Assembly: GCA_009993955.1 (NCBI GenBank)
Contig: JAACSL010000011.1
Coordinates: forward strand, 1 to 64,000
Direction of reading: 5' to 3'
Length of the DNA: 64,000 nucleotides
Source of the DNA: Paraglaciecola sp.
GTDB taxonomy: Bacteria; Pseudomonadota; Gammaproteobacteria; Enterobacterales; Alteromonadaceae
Every line of letters starts with the position of its first letter. Position 1 is the stretch's first letter. Under the pieces are notes generated by a model. That model was given only the letters and a program-made list of their open reading frames with translations, searched no databases and was not told the origin of the DNA. A program made the position numbers and the translations under genes. This document shows, piece after piece, positions 27,527 through 37,230 of this stretch.

Positions 27527-27730
27527 AACACAGCACGCCATCTGGTAATTGCCCTGTATATAAAGGCTGCCGAAACCTTTTATTGGCAATGGTTTGGGCA
27601 AAAAACGAGGCATATACACATTTTGAAACAGATAAACCAAATAAACTAAGTCGCATATCAAACCACGACATTGCCTCGAGCGTAGTGTCAAGTTACTGTA
27701 GTTTTATAACGCCAATATAAGCCAAATAAA

Positions 27731-28438
27731 ATGCTCGAACTTCGTCATATTTCCAAGTCATTTGTCAATGGCTCAGAGCAAGTACACGCTCTTAAAGATA
27801 TTTCTTTGTCGATTCAAACCAATGAATTTGTGGCCTTTATGGGCAGCTCGGGTTCAGGCAAGTCGACCCTAATGAACATACTCGGTTGTTTAGATACACC
27901 CAACTCTGGGCAGTATCTGCTGGATGATCAAGATGTGGCGACCCTCGATGACGACACCCTGTCGGCCATCCGCAATCGCCATATTGGTTTTATTTTTCAA
28001 ACCTTTCATTTGCTGCCAAAACTCTCAGCCTTAGAGAACGTCAAACTGCCATTACGTTACACCAAGGTATCGGCAGAAGAAGCCGACGAACGTGCCAATA
28101 AACTCCTTGATCAAGTTGGCTTAGGGCACCGTAAGAATCACCGGCCCAATGAGATGTCGGGTGGGCAACGCCAACGTGTAGCCATTGCCCGAGCCCTGAT
28201 CAACCGACCAACGGTGATCTTAGCTGACGAACCCACCGGTAACCTCGACAGTAAAACCTCGGTTGAAATTATGGCCTTATTAACTGACTTACATCAGCAA
28301 GGACAAACCATTGTGATGGTGACCCACGAAGACGACATAGCCGAGTGCGCAAAACGGGTGATTACCATGCGTGATGGTATTGTGCTCAGCGATAGTGCCG
28401 ACCCGGTTAAGGGTGACCACTCCAAGGAGAGTGAATAA
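27731..28438 (+). CDS. ABC exporter ATP-binding protein (MacB/LolD type)
   Basis: 235 residues, the usual size. Walker [12 protein letters not shown]-loop, signature [15 protein letters not shown], Walker [13 protein letters not shown] and H-loop MVTHEDD are all intact. This type powers MacB-like mechanotransmission exporters and Lol systems by cycling with an FtsX-like permease. First gene of a five-gene unit; its TAA shares one base with the next ATG (TAATG). Confidence 0.93.
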   Translation: MLELRHISKSFVNGSEQVHALKDISLSIQTNEFVAFMGSSGSGKSTLMNILGCLDTPNSGQYLLDDQDVATLDDDTLSAIRNRHIGFIFQTFHLLPKLSALENVKLPLRYTKVSAEEADERANKLLDQVGLGHRKNHRPNEMSGGQRQRVAIARALINRPTVILADEPTGNLDSKTSVEIMALLTDLHQQGQTIVMVTHEDDIAECAKRVITMRDGIVLSDSADPVKGDHSKESE

Positions 28439-29451
28439 TGTTACAACAGCTATGTAAAAGCATGATAACCCTGAGCCTTGTGCTGTGTATCAGTGGTCTG
28501 CCTGCAAGGGGATTTGCCAATGAGCAACAAGCCTTGTTAACCGGTGTGGTTACCTCGGCGCGCAGCCAACTGGTTACCGCGCCACGCACCAGCCGCTGGC
28601 AAGTACAAATTCAATGGATGGCGGATGAGGGCAGTGTGGTGCAGGCCGGTGATCTGGTGGTGGTCTTTGACTCTGGCGGTATTCAGGCGCAATTGGAAGA
28701 AAATGAACAGCGCTTAACCACTGAGCAACTGCAACTGATTAAAATTGAAATGGATCTCACCCAAGCCGTGACTGAGGCCCAAGGACGACTCAACCTCGCC
28801 AATATTATGGTAGATAAAACCCGCATCGAAGCCTCTGTTCCCGATGGGCAAATCAGTGCCTATGAAAAGGGTAAACATCAAATAGCTTACGAAAAAGCCT
28901 TGTTAGAAAAGATCAAAGCGGAAGAAAATCTCAAGCTCAAAGAAGCGGAACAGCGGGTAGGCATCGACAAACAAAACATCACCATTCTGAAGTTAGAAGA
29001 AGAAATCGCCTATCAACGCAGCCAAATGGAAAAGCTCAGTGTGGTGGCAGAATTTACTGGGCCGGTGACTCACATGATGCACCCATGGATGGCGCAAAAA
29101 ATTGCGATTGGTATGAACGTGCAAGCGAGTTGGAATATTGTGCAAGTGCAAGCCCAAGAAGCCTATCAAGTGAGCGCTTGGTTACACGAAATTGATGCGG
29201 CCCGTTTAAATGTCGCAAACAGTGAATTAACCCTCGCCTTAGATGCTTACCCCAACACCTACTACACAGGTAAGTTGTTGTCGATGTCGAGCCAAGCAGA
29301 ACAAAAAAGCCAGTGGAGTGATGGCGCTTATTATCGTTTAGAAGTGGCGTTTAATGACTACCCCAAACAAGCAATATTTCCAGGTATGAGCGTACGCGTT
29401 CTGTTGCAAGAAAATGCCACGTTAGCCAGTATCCAAGGAGATAAACAGTGA
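28438..29451 (+). CDS. Periplasmic adaptor 1 of ABC exporter (HlyD-like)
   Basis: 337 residues. N-terminal hydrophobic signal (MITLSLVLCISGLPARGFA), then lipoyl half (TGVVTSARSQLVTAPRTSRWQVQIQ, ADEGSVVQAGDLVVVFD), a long charged coiled-coil hairpin of about 100 residues (LEENEQRLTTEQLQLIKIEM to EEEIAYQRSQMEKL), second lipoyl half and a beta-barrel. First of three adaptor genes in a row. Overlaps the next gene by 4 bases (GTGA). The sequence differs clearly from the other two, so these are not fresh duplicates. Confidence 0.83.
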   Translation: MLQQLCKSMITLSLVLCISGLPARGFANEQQALLTGVVTSARSQLVTAPRTSRWQVQIQWMADEGSVVQAGDLVVVFDSGGIQAQLEENEQRLTTEQLQLIKIEMDLTQAVTEAQGRLNLANIMVDKTRIEASVPDGQISAYEKGKHQIAYEKALLEKIKAEENLKLKEAEQRVGIDKQNITILKLEEEIAYQRSQMEKLSVVAEFTGPVTHMMHPWMAQKIAIGMNVQASWNIVQVQAQEAYQVSAWLHEIDAARLNVANSELTLALDAYPNTYYTGKLLSMSSQAEQKSQWSDGAYYRLEVAFNDYPKQAIFPGMSVRVLLQENATLASIQGDKQ

Positions 29452-30440
29452 GCCAATTTTCATTGAATAAAGCCATGTTGTTGCTGGTAAGTGTTTACTC
29501 ACTCAGCGCCTGTCAAAGCGATGATACTGCAAGCACCAGTCAAAATGTCAGCGTCATCAGCGCACCAGCAGAATTGATTTCGCTTAAAAATGCCACGGTA
29601 GGCCCACCCAATGTGCGCAGTATGTGGCAATTTAAAATCGAGCGCATGGCACCAGAAAACAAACTGGTAAAAGAAGGCGAAGTGATCTTGGTATTTGATG
29701 GTCAGCAGTTAAAAACGGATTTAATTGGGCGTACCAGTGAGTTAGATGCAGAGAAAAAACGCGCTGAAAATGAAAAACTCAATGACGATGCCAAACAGCA
29801 AGATCTCAAATTAGCGCTGGCCGAAGCTGAAATGAATTATCAAATTGCCAAGCGCAAAGTTGAAATTGTTGATGTGTCCAGCTCTGAAATAGACAAACAA
29901 AAGCAGTACGCCGAGTACCTGTATCAGCAGGAGAAATACACTCAAGCGCAGCAAAAACTTGCTCATCATGAAAAAGCCATGGTGATTAACGCCCAAGTTG
30001 CTCAAGGGAAAATTAAGAATTTAATGACCCGGGTTAATCGTATTCAAGAAGACTTAGACCGACTGACCATCAAAGCCCCCAAAGATGGTTTGGTGATGTA
30101 TATGACAGACTGGAATGGTGATAAAGCAGCAGTGGGCGAAACGGTGTACATGGGGCGCAGTTTGATACAGCTGCCGTCGTTAGATGAAGCCGCGTTAAAA
30201 GCTGAATTTGCCGAACCAGACACCGCCAAGTTGCACACAGGTAGCGAGGTTAAAGTGATTTTTGATGCCTACCCAGAAACCGCCTACATGGGCAAAATCG
30301 CTAAACTCGGTCAGTCTTTTTATCCTAAGTCGAGCACTAACCAAAAGGTGGTTTTTGATGCGCAAATTGAATTGGGTGAGCAGCGCCCCAAAGTCATGCG
30401 CCCCGGTATGCAAGCCAAAGTTGAGGTAGTGGTACAATGA
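29448..30440 (+). CDS. Periplasmic adaptor 2 of ABC exporter (HlyD-like lipoprotein)
   Basis: 330 residues, start GTG at 29448 overlapping the upstream stop. Lipoprotein signal ends VSVYSLSACQSD (lipobox LSAC), so it is probably lipid-anchored. Lipoyl half near KNATVGPPNVRSMWQFKIERMAPENKLVKEGEVILVFD, a long charged coiled-coil (DLIGRTSELDAEKKRAENEKL to VNRIQEDLDRLTI), the second half APKDGLVMYMTDWNGDKAAVGETV, then a beta-barrel with FDAYPETAYMGKI. Overlaps adaptor 3 by 4 bases (ATGA). Confidence 0.83.
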   Translation: MSQFSLNKAMLLLVSVYSLSACQSDDTASTSQNVSVISAPAELISLKNATVGPPNVRSMWQFKIERMAPENKLVKEGEVILVFDGQQLKTDLIGRTSELDAEKKRAENEKLNDDAKQQDLKLALAEAEMNYQIAKRKVEIVDVSSSEIDKQKQYAEYLYQQEKYTQAQQKLAHHEKAMVINAQVAQGKIKNLMTRVNRIQEDLDRLTIKAPKDGLVMYMTDWNGDKAAVGETVYMGRSLIQLPSLDEAALKAEFAEPDTAKLHTGSEVKVIFDAYPETAYMGKIAKLGQSFYPKSSTNQKVVFDAQIELGEQRPKVMRPGMQAKVEVVVQ

Positions 30441-31618
30441 AGTTAAGCGTATTAGTTGGCGCTATGTGCCTAAGCTTATTAGGGTGTAGTGAAGCACCGC
30501 CATCAAGTGTGCCACTGTATACCGTGCAGAGCCAAGCACTGAGCATTGTCATCCCTGCCACCGGTGAATTAGAGTCTGCCGATGCCCAAGCCATCACCAC
30601 GCCGGGGCGCAACCCGATGACCATTAGCTGGTTAGCCGAAGAAAATAGCTTGGTGCAAAAAGGCGACATTGTGGCACGGTTTGACGCCGAACAATTACTG
30701 CTGGACAGCCGCAAAGAAGAGTTAGAAATGCTGCTTCTCGACAAAGACATGCGTCAGAAAAAAGCCGAAAAAACCCAGCAGCAAACAGAATTGGATTCAG
30801 AGAAAGTATTGGTCAACAAAGAGTTTGCTTTTGTGGATACCTTTGCCATTGACGACCTACGCCTGTATTCCAAATTAGAAATTATCGAAACCCTGTCAAA
30901 CCGCGATTATCTTGGCGCAAAAGAAGAGTTCATTGATTGGAAACAAGACAGTATCGGTGAGCAAAATCAAAGTGCTGTGGAAGTCTTGGATATTCGTAAA
31001 GAAGGTCATCAAGCCAAATATAAGCAACATCAAGCGGCCTTAGCACAGTTAGAGGTCACGGCGCCAAACACCGGTTTATTGGTTTTTGATAAAGACTGGC
31101 GCGGTGAAAAACCACGGGTGGGGCAAACGGTTTTCCCTGGCAGTATTATCGCCAAAATACCCAACTTGGATGTGATGCAAGCCAAAGTCTATGTGCTGGA
31201 TAAAGATGCCATTGGCTTGAAAACCGGACAAAAAGCCACGGTCACATTGGATGCCTACCCAGAGCTACATTTTAATGGCACGGTGAGTTCGGTGGCCGGA
31301 TATTCTCGTACTATCAAACGTGGCAACCCAACCAAGTATTTTGAATTGGTGGTGACGCTTACCGATAAAGATGCTGTATTGCAGCCGGGGAGCAAGGTGT
31401 CGGTGGATGTAGAAGTGGATCGACAACTGGATAAAATGCTGGTGCCCTTGCAAGCCATCTTCAACGAACAGGGGGCAAGTTTTGTTTACCTGCAAGTTGG
31501 TGAAGACTATGAAAAACGTACAGTAGAGACAGCGCAGAAAAATTTGTATTTTGTCGAAATCATCAGTGGCCTGAAACCTGGCGATATTGTCGCCCTTAGT
31601 GCGCCGGAGCAAGTGTAA
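30437..31618 (+). CDS. Periplasmic adaptor 3 of ABC exporter (HlyD/MacA-like lipoprotein)
   Basis: 393 residues, the longest of the three. Lipobox LLGC after MKLSVLVGAMCLS. Same domain order: lipoyl half with ATGELESADAQAITTPGRN, a coiled-coil region that is interrupted by an aromatic/acidic insert (residues about 120-175), a second lipoyl half TAPNTGLLVFDKDWRGEKPRVGQTVFPGS, beta-barrel TLDAYPELHFNGTV and a membrane-proximal domain that is complete here (LVPLQAIFNEQGASFVYLQVGEDYEKRTV). This last domain is absent from adaptors 1 and 2. Its stop overlaps the permease ATG (TAATG). Confidence 0.85.
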   Translation: MKLSVLVGAMCLSLLGCSEAPPSSVPLYTVQSQALSIVIPATGELESADAQAITTPGRNPMTISWLAEENSLVQKGDIVARFDAEQLLLDSRKEELEMLLLDKDMRQKKAEKTQQQTELDSEKVLVNKEFAFVDTFAIDDLRLYSKLEIIETLSNRDYLGAKEEFIDWKQDSIGEQNQSAVEVLDIRKEGHQAKYKQHQAALAQLEVTAPNTGLLVFDKDWRGEKPRVGQTVFPGSIIAKIPNLDVMQAKVYVLDKDAIGLKTGQKATVTLDAYPELHFNGTVSSVAGYSRTIKRGNPTKYFELVVTLTDKDAVLQPGSKVSVDVEVDRQLDKMLVPLQAIFNEQGASFVYLQVGEDYEKRTVETAQKNLYFVEIISGLKPGDIVALSAPEQV

Positions 31619-32856
31619 TGAGTACCTTTATGCCTCTCGTGTGGGATGCCTTAGCTGAAATGGCTTCACACAAACTGCGTACCTTGCTGACCTTACTCGG
31701 CATGATCTTTGGTGTGGGTGCGGTGATTGCCATGCTCAATATTGGCGAAGGCGCAGAACGTCAAGCCCTAAAGATGATTGATTCAATGGGCTTGCGTAAC
31801 TTAATCGTGGAGGGCAAGCAGTTCGCCGATGATGAACTGAATGAAGTGCGTAAGGAGTCGTTGGGTTTGACCATCGCCGACGTGCAAGCTGCCAGCGCTA
31901 CCTTGCCCTTTGTCGAAGACTACAGCGTTGAGAAAAAAATCAAAACCCAATCTGTGTATAGCGATGTAGCCAGCGCAGATCTAAATGTTGTGGGGGTCAG
32001 TGCCAGTCATTTTCGTTTGTCAAACATGCAAGCTCAAGTCGGTCGTGTCTTAAATGAAGACGATAATATCAACATTGCGCAGGTGGCCGTGTTAGGGGCT
32101 AATGCAGCGAGTCAGTTATTTAAAGACCAAGAAGCCATTGGTCAATTCGTGAAAGTGAACCATTTATGGCTTGAAGTGGTGGGCGTGTTAAACGATCCTT
32201 ATTTGGGCAAAGATGAGTTTCAGGGGGTAAAAATCGGCGGCGACAGTTCACGTATTTTTGTGCCCCTCAATACGAGCTTGAAAAAACTCAGCAGCCCGGC
32301 GTTAGCCAGTGAACTGGACATGATCAAACTGAAGATCACGGAGGATATTGATCCTTTGGTCGCCGCTAAAGCCGTGGCTCATTTGTTTGAATTTCGCCAC
32401 GGTGAAGCACAGGATTATCAGCTGATTATTCCCGCTGCCTTGTTGGCGCAACAAAAACAAACCCAGCAAATATTCAATATCGTGATGGCCTGTGTTGCAG
32501 GCATTTCTTTGCTGGTGGGCGGAATTGGCATCATGAATATCATGTTGGCTAACGTATTAGAGCGCACCAAGGAGATAGGTTTGTTGCGTGCCATTGGCGC
32601 CACCCAGAAAAACATCAAACTGCAGTTTATCGCAGAGAGTTTTACCATCTCGGTATTAGGCGGTTTGCTGGGTATCGTGTTTGGCTTAATTTTGTCCGAG
32701 ATTATTGGTTTCTATTCAGGCTGGGCAGTGAGTTGGTCGTTGGTGGCGATTATCTTATCGTTGTCAATTTGTATGGCGGTGGGCGTAGGTTTTGGTGCTT
32801 ACCCAGCCGTCAAGGCCTCGCAACTTAATCCCATCGAAGCCCTGCACAGTGATTAA
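31618..32856 (+). CDS. ABC exporter permease (MacB/FtsX type)
   Basis: 412 residues. MacB-like layout: one N-terminal helix (LRTLLTLLGMIFGVGAVIAML), a large periplasmic domain (about residues 45-270), then three C-terminal membrane helices (IVMACVAGISLLVGGIGIMNIMLANVLERTKEIGLLRAIGAT and onward). The NIMLANV-ERTKEIGLLRAIGA box is the coupling region that contacts the ATPase. Unlike MacB there is no fused ATPase; that role belongs to the first gene of the operon. Last gene of the unit, followed by a terminator at 32895. Confidence 0.92.
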   Translation: MSTFMPLVWDALAEMASHKLRTLLTLLGMIFGVGAVIAMLNIGEGAERQALKMIDSMGLRNLIVEGKQFADDELNEVRKESLGLTIADVQAASATLPFVEDYSVEKKIKTQSVYSDVASADLNVVGVSASHFRLSNMQAQVGRVLNEDDNINIAQVAVLGANAASQLFKDQEAIGQFVKVNHLWLEVVGVLNDPYLGKDEFQGVKIGGDSSRIFVPLNTSLKKLSSPALASELDMIKLKITEDIDPLVAAKAVAHLFEFRHGEAQDYQLIIPAALLAQQKQTQQIFNIVMACVAGISLLVGGIGIMNIMLANVLERTKEIGLLRAIGATQKNIKLQFIAESFTISVLGGLLGIVFGLILSEIIGFYSGWAVSWSLVAIILSLSICMAVGVGFGAYPAVKASQLNPIEALHSD

Positions 32857-32894
32857 GTAGGGCCTGAGTGATTTGCATAGGTGTAAACTATAAC

Positions 32895-32917
32895 AAGGGC
32901 AACGTATCGCCCTTTTT
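32895..32917 (+). terminator. Rho-independent terminator of ABC exporter operon
   Basis: AAGGGC (32895-32900) pairs with GCCCTT (32909-32914) and runs into TTT. It sits 39 bp after the permease stop and before the iorA-like gene. Confidence 0.8.
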
Positions 32918-32964
32918 AACGTGGTATGCCCAGCTTGGCTGCGGCGATCCAAGAGGAAGGTGTG

Positions 32965-33432
32965 ATGAATAAATCCCTAGTTATTAATGCTAAAAGTTAT
33001 GAAATCGATGTGGCAGATGAGATGCCCTTGTTGTGGTTTTTGCGTGATAAACTTGAATTAACCGGCACCAAATACGGCTGTGGTATGGGGCTGTGTGGCG
33101 CCTGTACGGTTCACGTAGACGGCCAAGCCACGCGCTCATGTGTATTGCCCGTGGCCGCCGTGGCGGGCAAAAGTATAACCACCATTGAAGGCCTCTCGCC
33201 GACTGGCAACCATCCGCTGCAACAAACTTGGTTAGCCAACAAAGTACCGCAATGTGGCTACTGCCAAGCGGGGCAAATCATGAATGCTGCAAGTTTGTTA
33301 GCCAGTAATCCGCGCCCCAGTGGTGAAGACATTGATAATGCCATGCAGGGTAATATTTGCCGTTGTGGCACCTATCAACGCATCAAACAAGCGGTGGCGG
33401 ATGCGGCCAAAATTATGGTTAAGGAGGTGTAA
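32965..33432 (+). CDS. iorA: (2Fe-2S) subunit of isoquinoline-1-oxidoreductase-type molybdenum hydroxylase
   Basis: 155 residues carrying two [2Fe-2S] clusters. The plant-type ferredoxin site is [17 protein letters not shown] with a fourth Cys at ATRSC; the second, four-helix site is [11 protein letters not shown] and [11 protein letters not shown]. This is the electron-transfer subunit of a xanthine-dehydrogenase-family hydroxylase. Start set at ATG 32965, behind AGAGGAAGG; an upstream in-frame ATG at 32926 is unsupported. One base separates its stop from the large subunit. Confidence 0.92.
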   Translation: MNKSLVINAKSYEIDVADEMPLLWFLRDKLELTGTKYGCGMGLCGACTVHVDGQATRSCVLPVAAVAGKSITTIEGLSPTGNHPLQQTWLANKVPQCGYCQAGQIMNAASLLASNPRPSGEDIDNAMQGNICRCGTYQRIKQAVADAAKIMVKEV

Positions 33433-33433
33433 C

Positions 33434-35638
33434 ATGGCACTTTTTAATGAAAGTTCAGCCAAGGGCGCCAATCCTAGCCGTCGTTTATTTCTCAAACAAA
33501 CGGGTTTAGTCGGTGGTGGCTTAGTGTTGGGCGTGAGTTTCCCGTCAACCACAATGGCTAAATTGGGTTTAACATCACAACCGCAGTTTATCCCTAATGC
33601 GTTTATTGAAATTGCCGCCAATGGCGACACCCTGATTTATTGTGGGCGCTGTGAAATGGGGCAGGGTATCAGCACCGCATTACCCGCCGCCGTGGCCGAC
33701 GAATTAGAAGCAGACTGGCAACGGGTAAAGGTGATTCAGGCTGACGGCAACGAAGAAAAATATGGCTCACAAGCCACTGGTGGTTCCGCCAGTATTCGCA
33801 CTATGTATATTCCTATGCGGGAGGCCGGCGCCGCCGCCAAAATGATGTTAGTGGCCGCCGCTGCCAAAGTATGGGGTGTGGATGTTGCCCAGTGTAAGGC
33901 CGACAATCATTTTGTGATCAACACTGCCAACCAACAAAAATTGGCTTACGGTGAGCTTGCCAGCATCGCTGCCACCCTGCCCGTGCCAGACAAACCTACC
34001 CTTAAAACTAAAGGTGAGTATAAATACATTGGCCAAGACCTTGCTCGCCACAACCAAGGGGATATTGTTCAAGGTACACTAACCTATGGGGTAGATACTA
34101 AGTTACCCGGCATGAAATACGCGGCGATCACCCACTGTCCGGTGTTAGGTGGCAAGCTGAAATCCCTTGATAAAAGCGCTGCCATTAAGGTCAAAGGGGT
34201 GAGCGCCGTGGTGGAAATCCCACGTTTTGATGTGCCGTTTGGCTCCATTGGTGGTGTCGCTGTGGTGGCAGACAATACTTGGACGGCGCAACAAGCGCTC
34301 AAACAGTTGAAGATTGAATGGGACTTGGGCACCAATCAAGGTTATGACACCAAAGCATACAAAGCCATGTTGGTGAAAAACGTCGAAAACCCTGCGCAAA
34401 TGGTCACTGAACGTGGTGATGTGCAGCAAGCCTTTGCTGCGGCAGCCAAGACCCATAAAGCTACCTATACTGGCGGGCATTTATCGCACTCGCCCATGGA
34501 GCCAAACGCCAGTGTGGTGTGGGTGCAACCAGACAGTTGTGAGGTATGGGCCGCCACCCAAAGTCCCGGTGATATCCAAGCTGTGCTTGGTCAATACCTG
34601 CAACGCGATCCTAAAGACATCGTTGTGCACGTCACCATGGCCGGTGGTGCTTTTGGCCGTAAGTTTAAATGTGACTATGTGCATGAAGCCGCGGTGCTTT
34701 CTGCGGCAGTCAAGGCTCCCGTGCAACTCACATGGTCGCGGGAAGAAGACATGCGCACTGGCTATTACCACTCCATCAATGCTCAGCATATCGAGGCAGC
34801 ACTCGATGCACAGGGCAATGTTACAGGCTGGTTGCATCGTGCCGCCTTTCCCTCCATTCCTACCTTATTTGACCCAAGCATACAAAGACCACCTGCAAAT
34901 GTGATCAGAGATGTTGATAATCATCCTTTTAATGTGGCCAATTTTCGTAGTGAATCGGGTGAAGCCATCGCCCATACACGCATTGGTTGGTATCGTGCAG
35001 TGAATGCAATATTTTACGGTTTTGCTTTTGGTAGTTTTGCCGACGAATTGGCCGAGCAAGCCCAGCAAGATACCGTGGCATTTTTGCTGCAAACCTACAA
35101 CAACAATACTGATCCAAACCAAGCTGAACAAGTGGCTCGCTCTAAAGCGGTTTTAACTGAAGCAGCAACACGCTCAAACTGGGATAAACGCCATAACTTG
35201 CCTAAAAACCAAGGCTTAGGCATAGCGGTGCATTACAGTTTTAATACCTATGTGGCCATGGCTGTGCGGGTTGAAGTGCAGGGCGACAACATCAAAGTTT
35301 TAGAAGTCGATGCGGTTGTGGATTGTGGTCAGGTACTCAATACCGACAGTGCCACCGCGCAAATGGAAGGGGCAGTGGTGATGGGCATGTCTTATTCGCT
35401 GCGCACTGAAGTGGTGTTCCGCGATGGCGCGGTAGTGAATTCAAACTTCCACGATTATCCTGTGCTGCGGATCAACGAAATGCCCCAAGTGAATGTGCAC
35501 TTTTTAGCCAATGACTACAAACCCACTGGTTTAGGTGAACCCGGTCTTGGCCCGTTTGCGCCAGCATTAGCCAATGCTGTGTATGCGGCGTCAGGTAAAC
35601 GCTATCGTGATTTGCCGTTTAAACCCATGGCAATCTGA
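33434..35638 (+). CDS. iorB: Molybdopterin-binding large subunit of isoquinoline-1-oxidoreductase type
   Basis: 734 residues. Twin-arginine signal SRRLFLKQTGLVGGGLVLGV, so the complex is exported folded through Tat with the small subunit as passenger. Molybdenum-site motifs: GQGISTALPAAVADELEADW, MAGGAFGRKF, and the catalytic glutamate in GLGEPGLGPFAPALANAVYAA. Start ATG 33434 is preceded by AAGGAGG, an excellent ribosome site. Substrates of this family include aldehydes and N-heterocycles; which one is used here is unknown. No XdhC-type maturation gene is nearby. Confidence 0.93.
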   Translation: MALFNESSAKGANPSRRLFLKQTGLVGGGLVLGVSFPSTTMAKLGLTSQPQFIPNAFIEIAANGDTLIYCGRCEMGQGISTALPAAVADELEADWQRVKVIQADGNEEKYGSQATGGSASIRTMYIPMREAGAAAKMMLVAAAAKVWGVDVAQCKADNHFVINTANQQKLAYGELASIAATLPVPDKPTLKTKGEYKYIGQDLARHNQGDIVQGTLTYGVDTKLPGMKYAAITHCPVLGGKLKSLDKSAAIKVKGVSAVVEIPRFDVPFGSIGGVAVVADNTWTAQQALKQLKIEWDLGTNQGYDTKAYKAMLVKNVENPAQMVTERGDVQQAFAAAAKTHKATYTGGHLSHSPMEPNASVVWVQPDSCEVWAATQSPGDIQAVLGQYLQRDPKDIVVHVTMAGGAFGRKFKCDYVHEAAVLSAAVKAPVQLTWSREEDMRTGYYHSINAQHIEAALDAQGNVTGWLHRAAFPSIPTLFDPSIQRPPANVIRDVDNHPFNVANFRSESGEAIAHTRIGWYRAVNAIFYGFAFGSFADELAEQAQQDTVAFLLQTYNNNTDPNQAEQVARSKAVLTEAATRSNWDKRHNLPKNQGLGIAVHYSFNTYVAMAVRVEVQGDNIKVLEVDAVVDCGQVLNTDSATAQMEGAVVMGMSYSLRTEVVFRDGAVVNSNFHDYPVLRINEMPQVNVHFLANDYKPTGLGEPGLGPFAPALANAVYAASGKRYRDLPFKPMAI

Positions 35639-35663
35639 GATCAGTAAAGAGATCAGTAAACAA

Positions 35664-35686
35664 GCCCCGTTTGGCTACAACGGGGC
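35664..35686. terminator. Hairpin terminator between iorB and convergent nucleotidase gene
   Basis: GCCCCGTT (35664-35671) pairs perfectly with AACGGGGC (35679-35686). On the minus strand it is followed by TTGTTTAC, so it fits best as terminator of the minus-strand gene; on the plus strand the T-run is missing. Confidence 0.65.
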
Positions 35687-35733
35687 GTAAGCCTGTTGAT
35701 TATGTCTGCGGGATATTAGCTGTCATTGCTTGG

Positions 35734-37155
35734 TTAAGGAGCCGTGTTGACCTTTTCAAGGTCTGAGGTAGCTAGGGCATGCAGCAACAAGCCTTTAATG
35801 CTTGTATCAGGCACTACTTGAAAATCCACCGCAACGCCAAGGTAGTCCATTTGATGTGTGGGCCTAGCAACCCAATCGGTAGTAACGATGCGGTATGTTT
35901 TGCCCAAGTCAGGGCTAATTATATTGGCATACACAAAGTCACCACTCATTTTCTCAATATCAGTTAATTGTTGTTGGTTGGCCTTGGCTAGTATCTTGTT
36001 GAGGGTCGCGCCATCCACATTTGCCACCATGAGTTTATTCTCAAAGCGCATGAACTGATCAAAGCGGTAACGTGGCAGTGGCCCCTTGGCCAAACCTGAT
36101 CCAAAAGAAGAATGATTAAACAAGGCCACATCGGCAGCCGTAAACTGACGCATGGTGTCGAGGGTCCAATCTACCGCTTCTTGCAAGCTTAACTCTTTTG
36201 CAACCTTGCCCACTATCTCGGTATCAGAGGGTGTCAAAAACTCAGCGCGTTGTTCAACAATTAAGGCCGCAAACGCCTCATCCACGCCCTGCTCAGCTTC
36301 AGTTAACAGGGAGCTGATGGTCATTTTTGTGGCCTTAGGGGGGGCATTTACAGCAACCAGCACTAAACGTTGGCCTTTAAATGTGGTGTGTAAGTAGGGA
36401 ATATTGGCCACCCTAGTTTGCAGACTCAAATGATCATGCGCACCAAGCACGTACAAAGGGGCTTTGTTTTGTTGCGCTAAAAACGCCAATATGTTTTTGT
36501 CTACCTGTAAACCTGCGTGTGATAACAGCACGGTATCATCTGCATCTGCCGCGAGGGGCTCATAATGTTGTGCAAGCCACGTCAACGGATTCGGGATGTT
36601 TAGTGCATCGCGCAGGGCAGCGGGAAACGTCGCGGGGTGATCGGTATCAACGCCGATAAAACGCACACGTCGTTCGCCCAGGTTTAGGTCAGTGTAGGGT
36701 GACAAGGCACGCTGCAACTGTTGACTGGCAAAGGTGCCAATGACTCGAATTCCACTGTCTTGGGCTTGCTGGATAAAGTCATTCATCTCAAGCACATCAA
36801 AATCATGGTTGCCAATGTTAAAGATCACTTCGCCACGGCTGCGTAGTGCATTTAAAAAAGTCATGTCGAGCATGCCTTTAGAGCGGGTTGCCACCACGCT
36901 ACCTGCCTCAAAAAAATCGCCATTAATCACAAAAATCAACGCCGCCTCAGGTTTTTGTTGGGCAACAACGTCAATATTGTGCAGCAGCTTGGGGTAATTA
37001 TCATAACCAGAGTGCATGTCAGCCATGTTGAAGATCAGCGCGCTAGCTGCAGCAGATGGCGTTTGACTTTGTTGTTTGCAAGCAGTCAGTAGTAACACAC
37101 TACTTAAAATCAGCGTGCAGCAGAGTAGGTAGAAGCGAGGTGGTGTTAAATGCAT
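35734..37155 (-). CDS. 5'-nucleotidase/UshA-like metallophosphoesterase lipoprotein
   Basis: 473 residues, exported. Lipoprotein signal ends SSVLLLTACKQ. The calcineurin-like metal sites are recognisable: NMADMHSGYDN (DxH), VINGDFFEAG (GD) and FNIGNHDFDVLE (GNHD), then VLLSHAGLQVD and LGAHDHL. The C-terminal domain (after about residue 310) fits the 5'-nucleotidase substrate domain with DVALFNHSSFGSGL. Periplasmic dephosphorylation of nucleotides or other phosphoesters is expected. The usual DxHG is DMHSG here. Shorter than UshA (about 550). Confidence 0.87.
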   Translation of the reverse strand: MHLTPPRFYLLCCTLILSSVLLLTACKQQSQTPSAAASALIFNMADMHSGYDNYPKLLHNIDVVAQQKPEAALIFVINGDFFEAGSVVATRSKGMLDMTFLNALRSRGEVIFNIGNHDFDVLEMNDFIQQAQDSGIRVIGTFASQQLQRALSPYTDLNLGERRVRFIGVDTDHPATFPAALRDALNIPNPLTWLAQHYEPLAADADDTVLLSHAGLQVDKNILAFLAQQNKAPLYVLGAHDHLSLQTRVANIPYLHTTFKGQRLVLVAVNAPPKATKMTISSLLTEAEQGVDEAFAALIVEQRAEFLTPSDTEIVGKVAKELSLQEAVDWTLDTMRQFTAADVALFNHSSFGSGLAKGPLPRYRFDQFMRFENKLMVANVDGATLNKILAKANQQQLTDIEKMSGDFVYANIISPDLGKTYRIVTTDWVARPTHQMDYLGVAVDFQVVPDTSIKGLLLHALATSDLEKVNTAP

Positions 37156-37230
37156 GCTGTTTTATTCCTGATTGGAGTGACACCGCCCCTCGGTTGTTTA
37201 CTGCGGGCACGCTTAAGGCTAGCGTGCATT

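Noticed and set aside
33320-33433. Longer start for iorB overlapping iorA
   Set aside because: The extra 38 residues are iorA read in another frame; AAGGAGG and a Tat signal fix the start at 33434.
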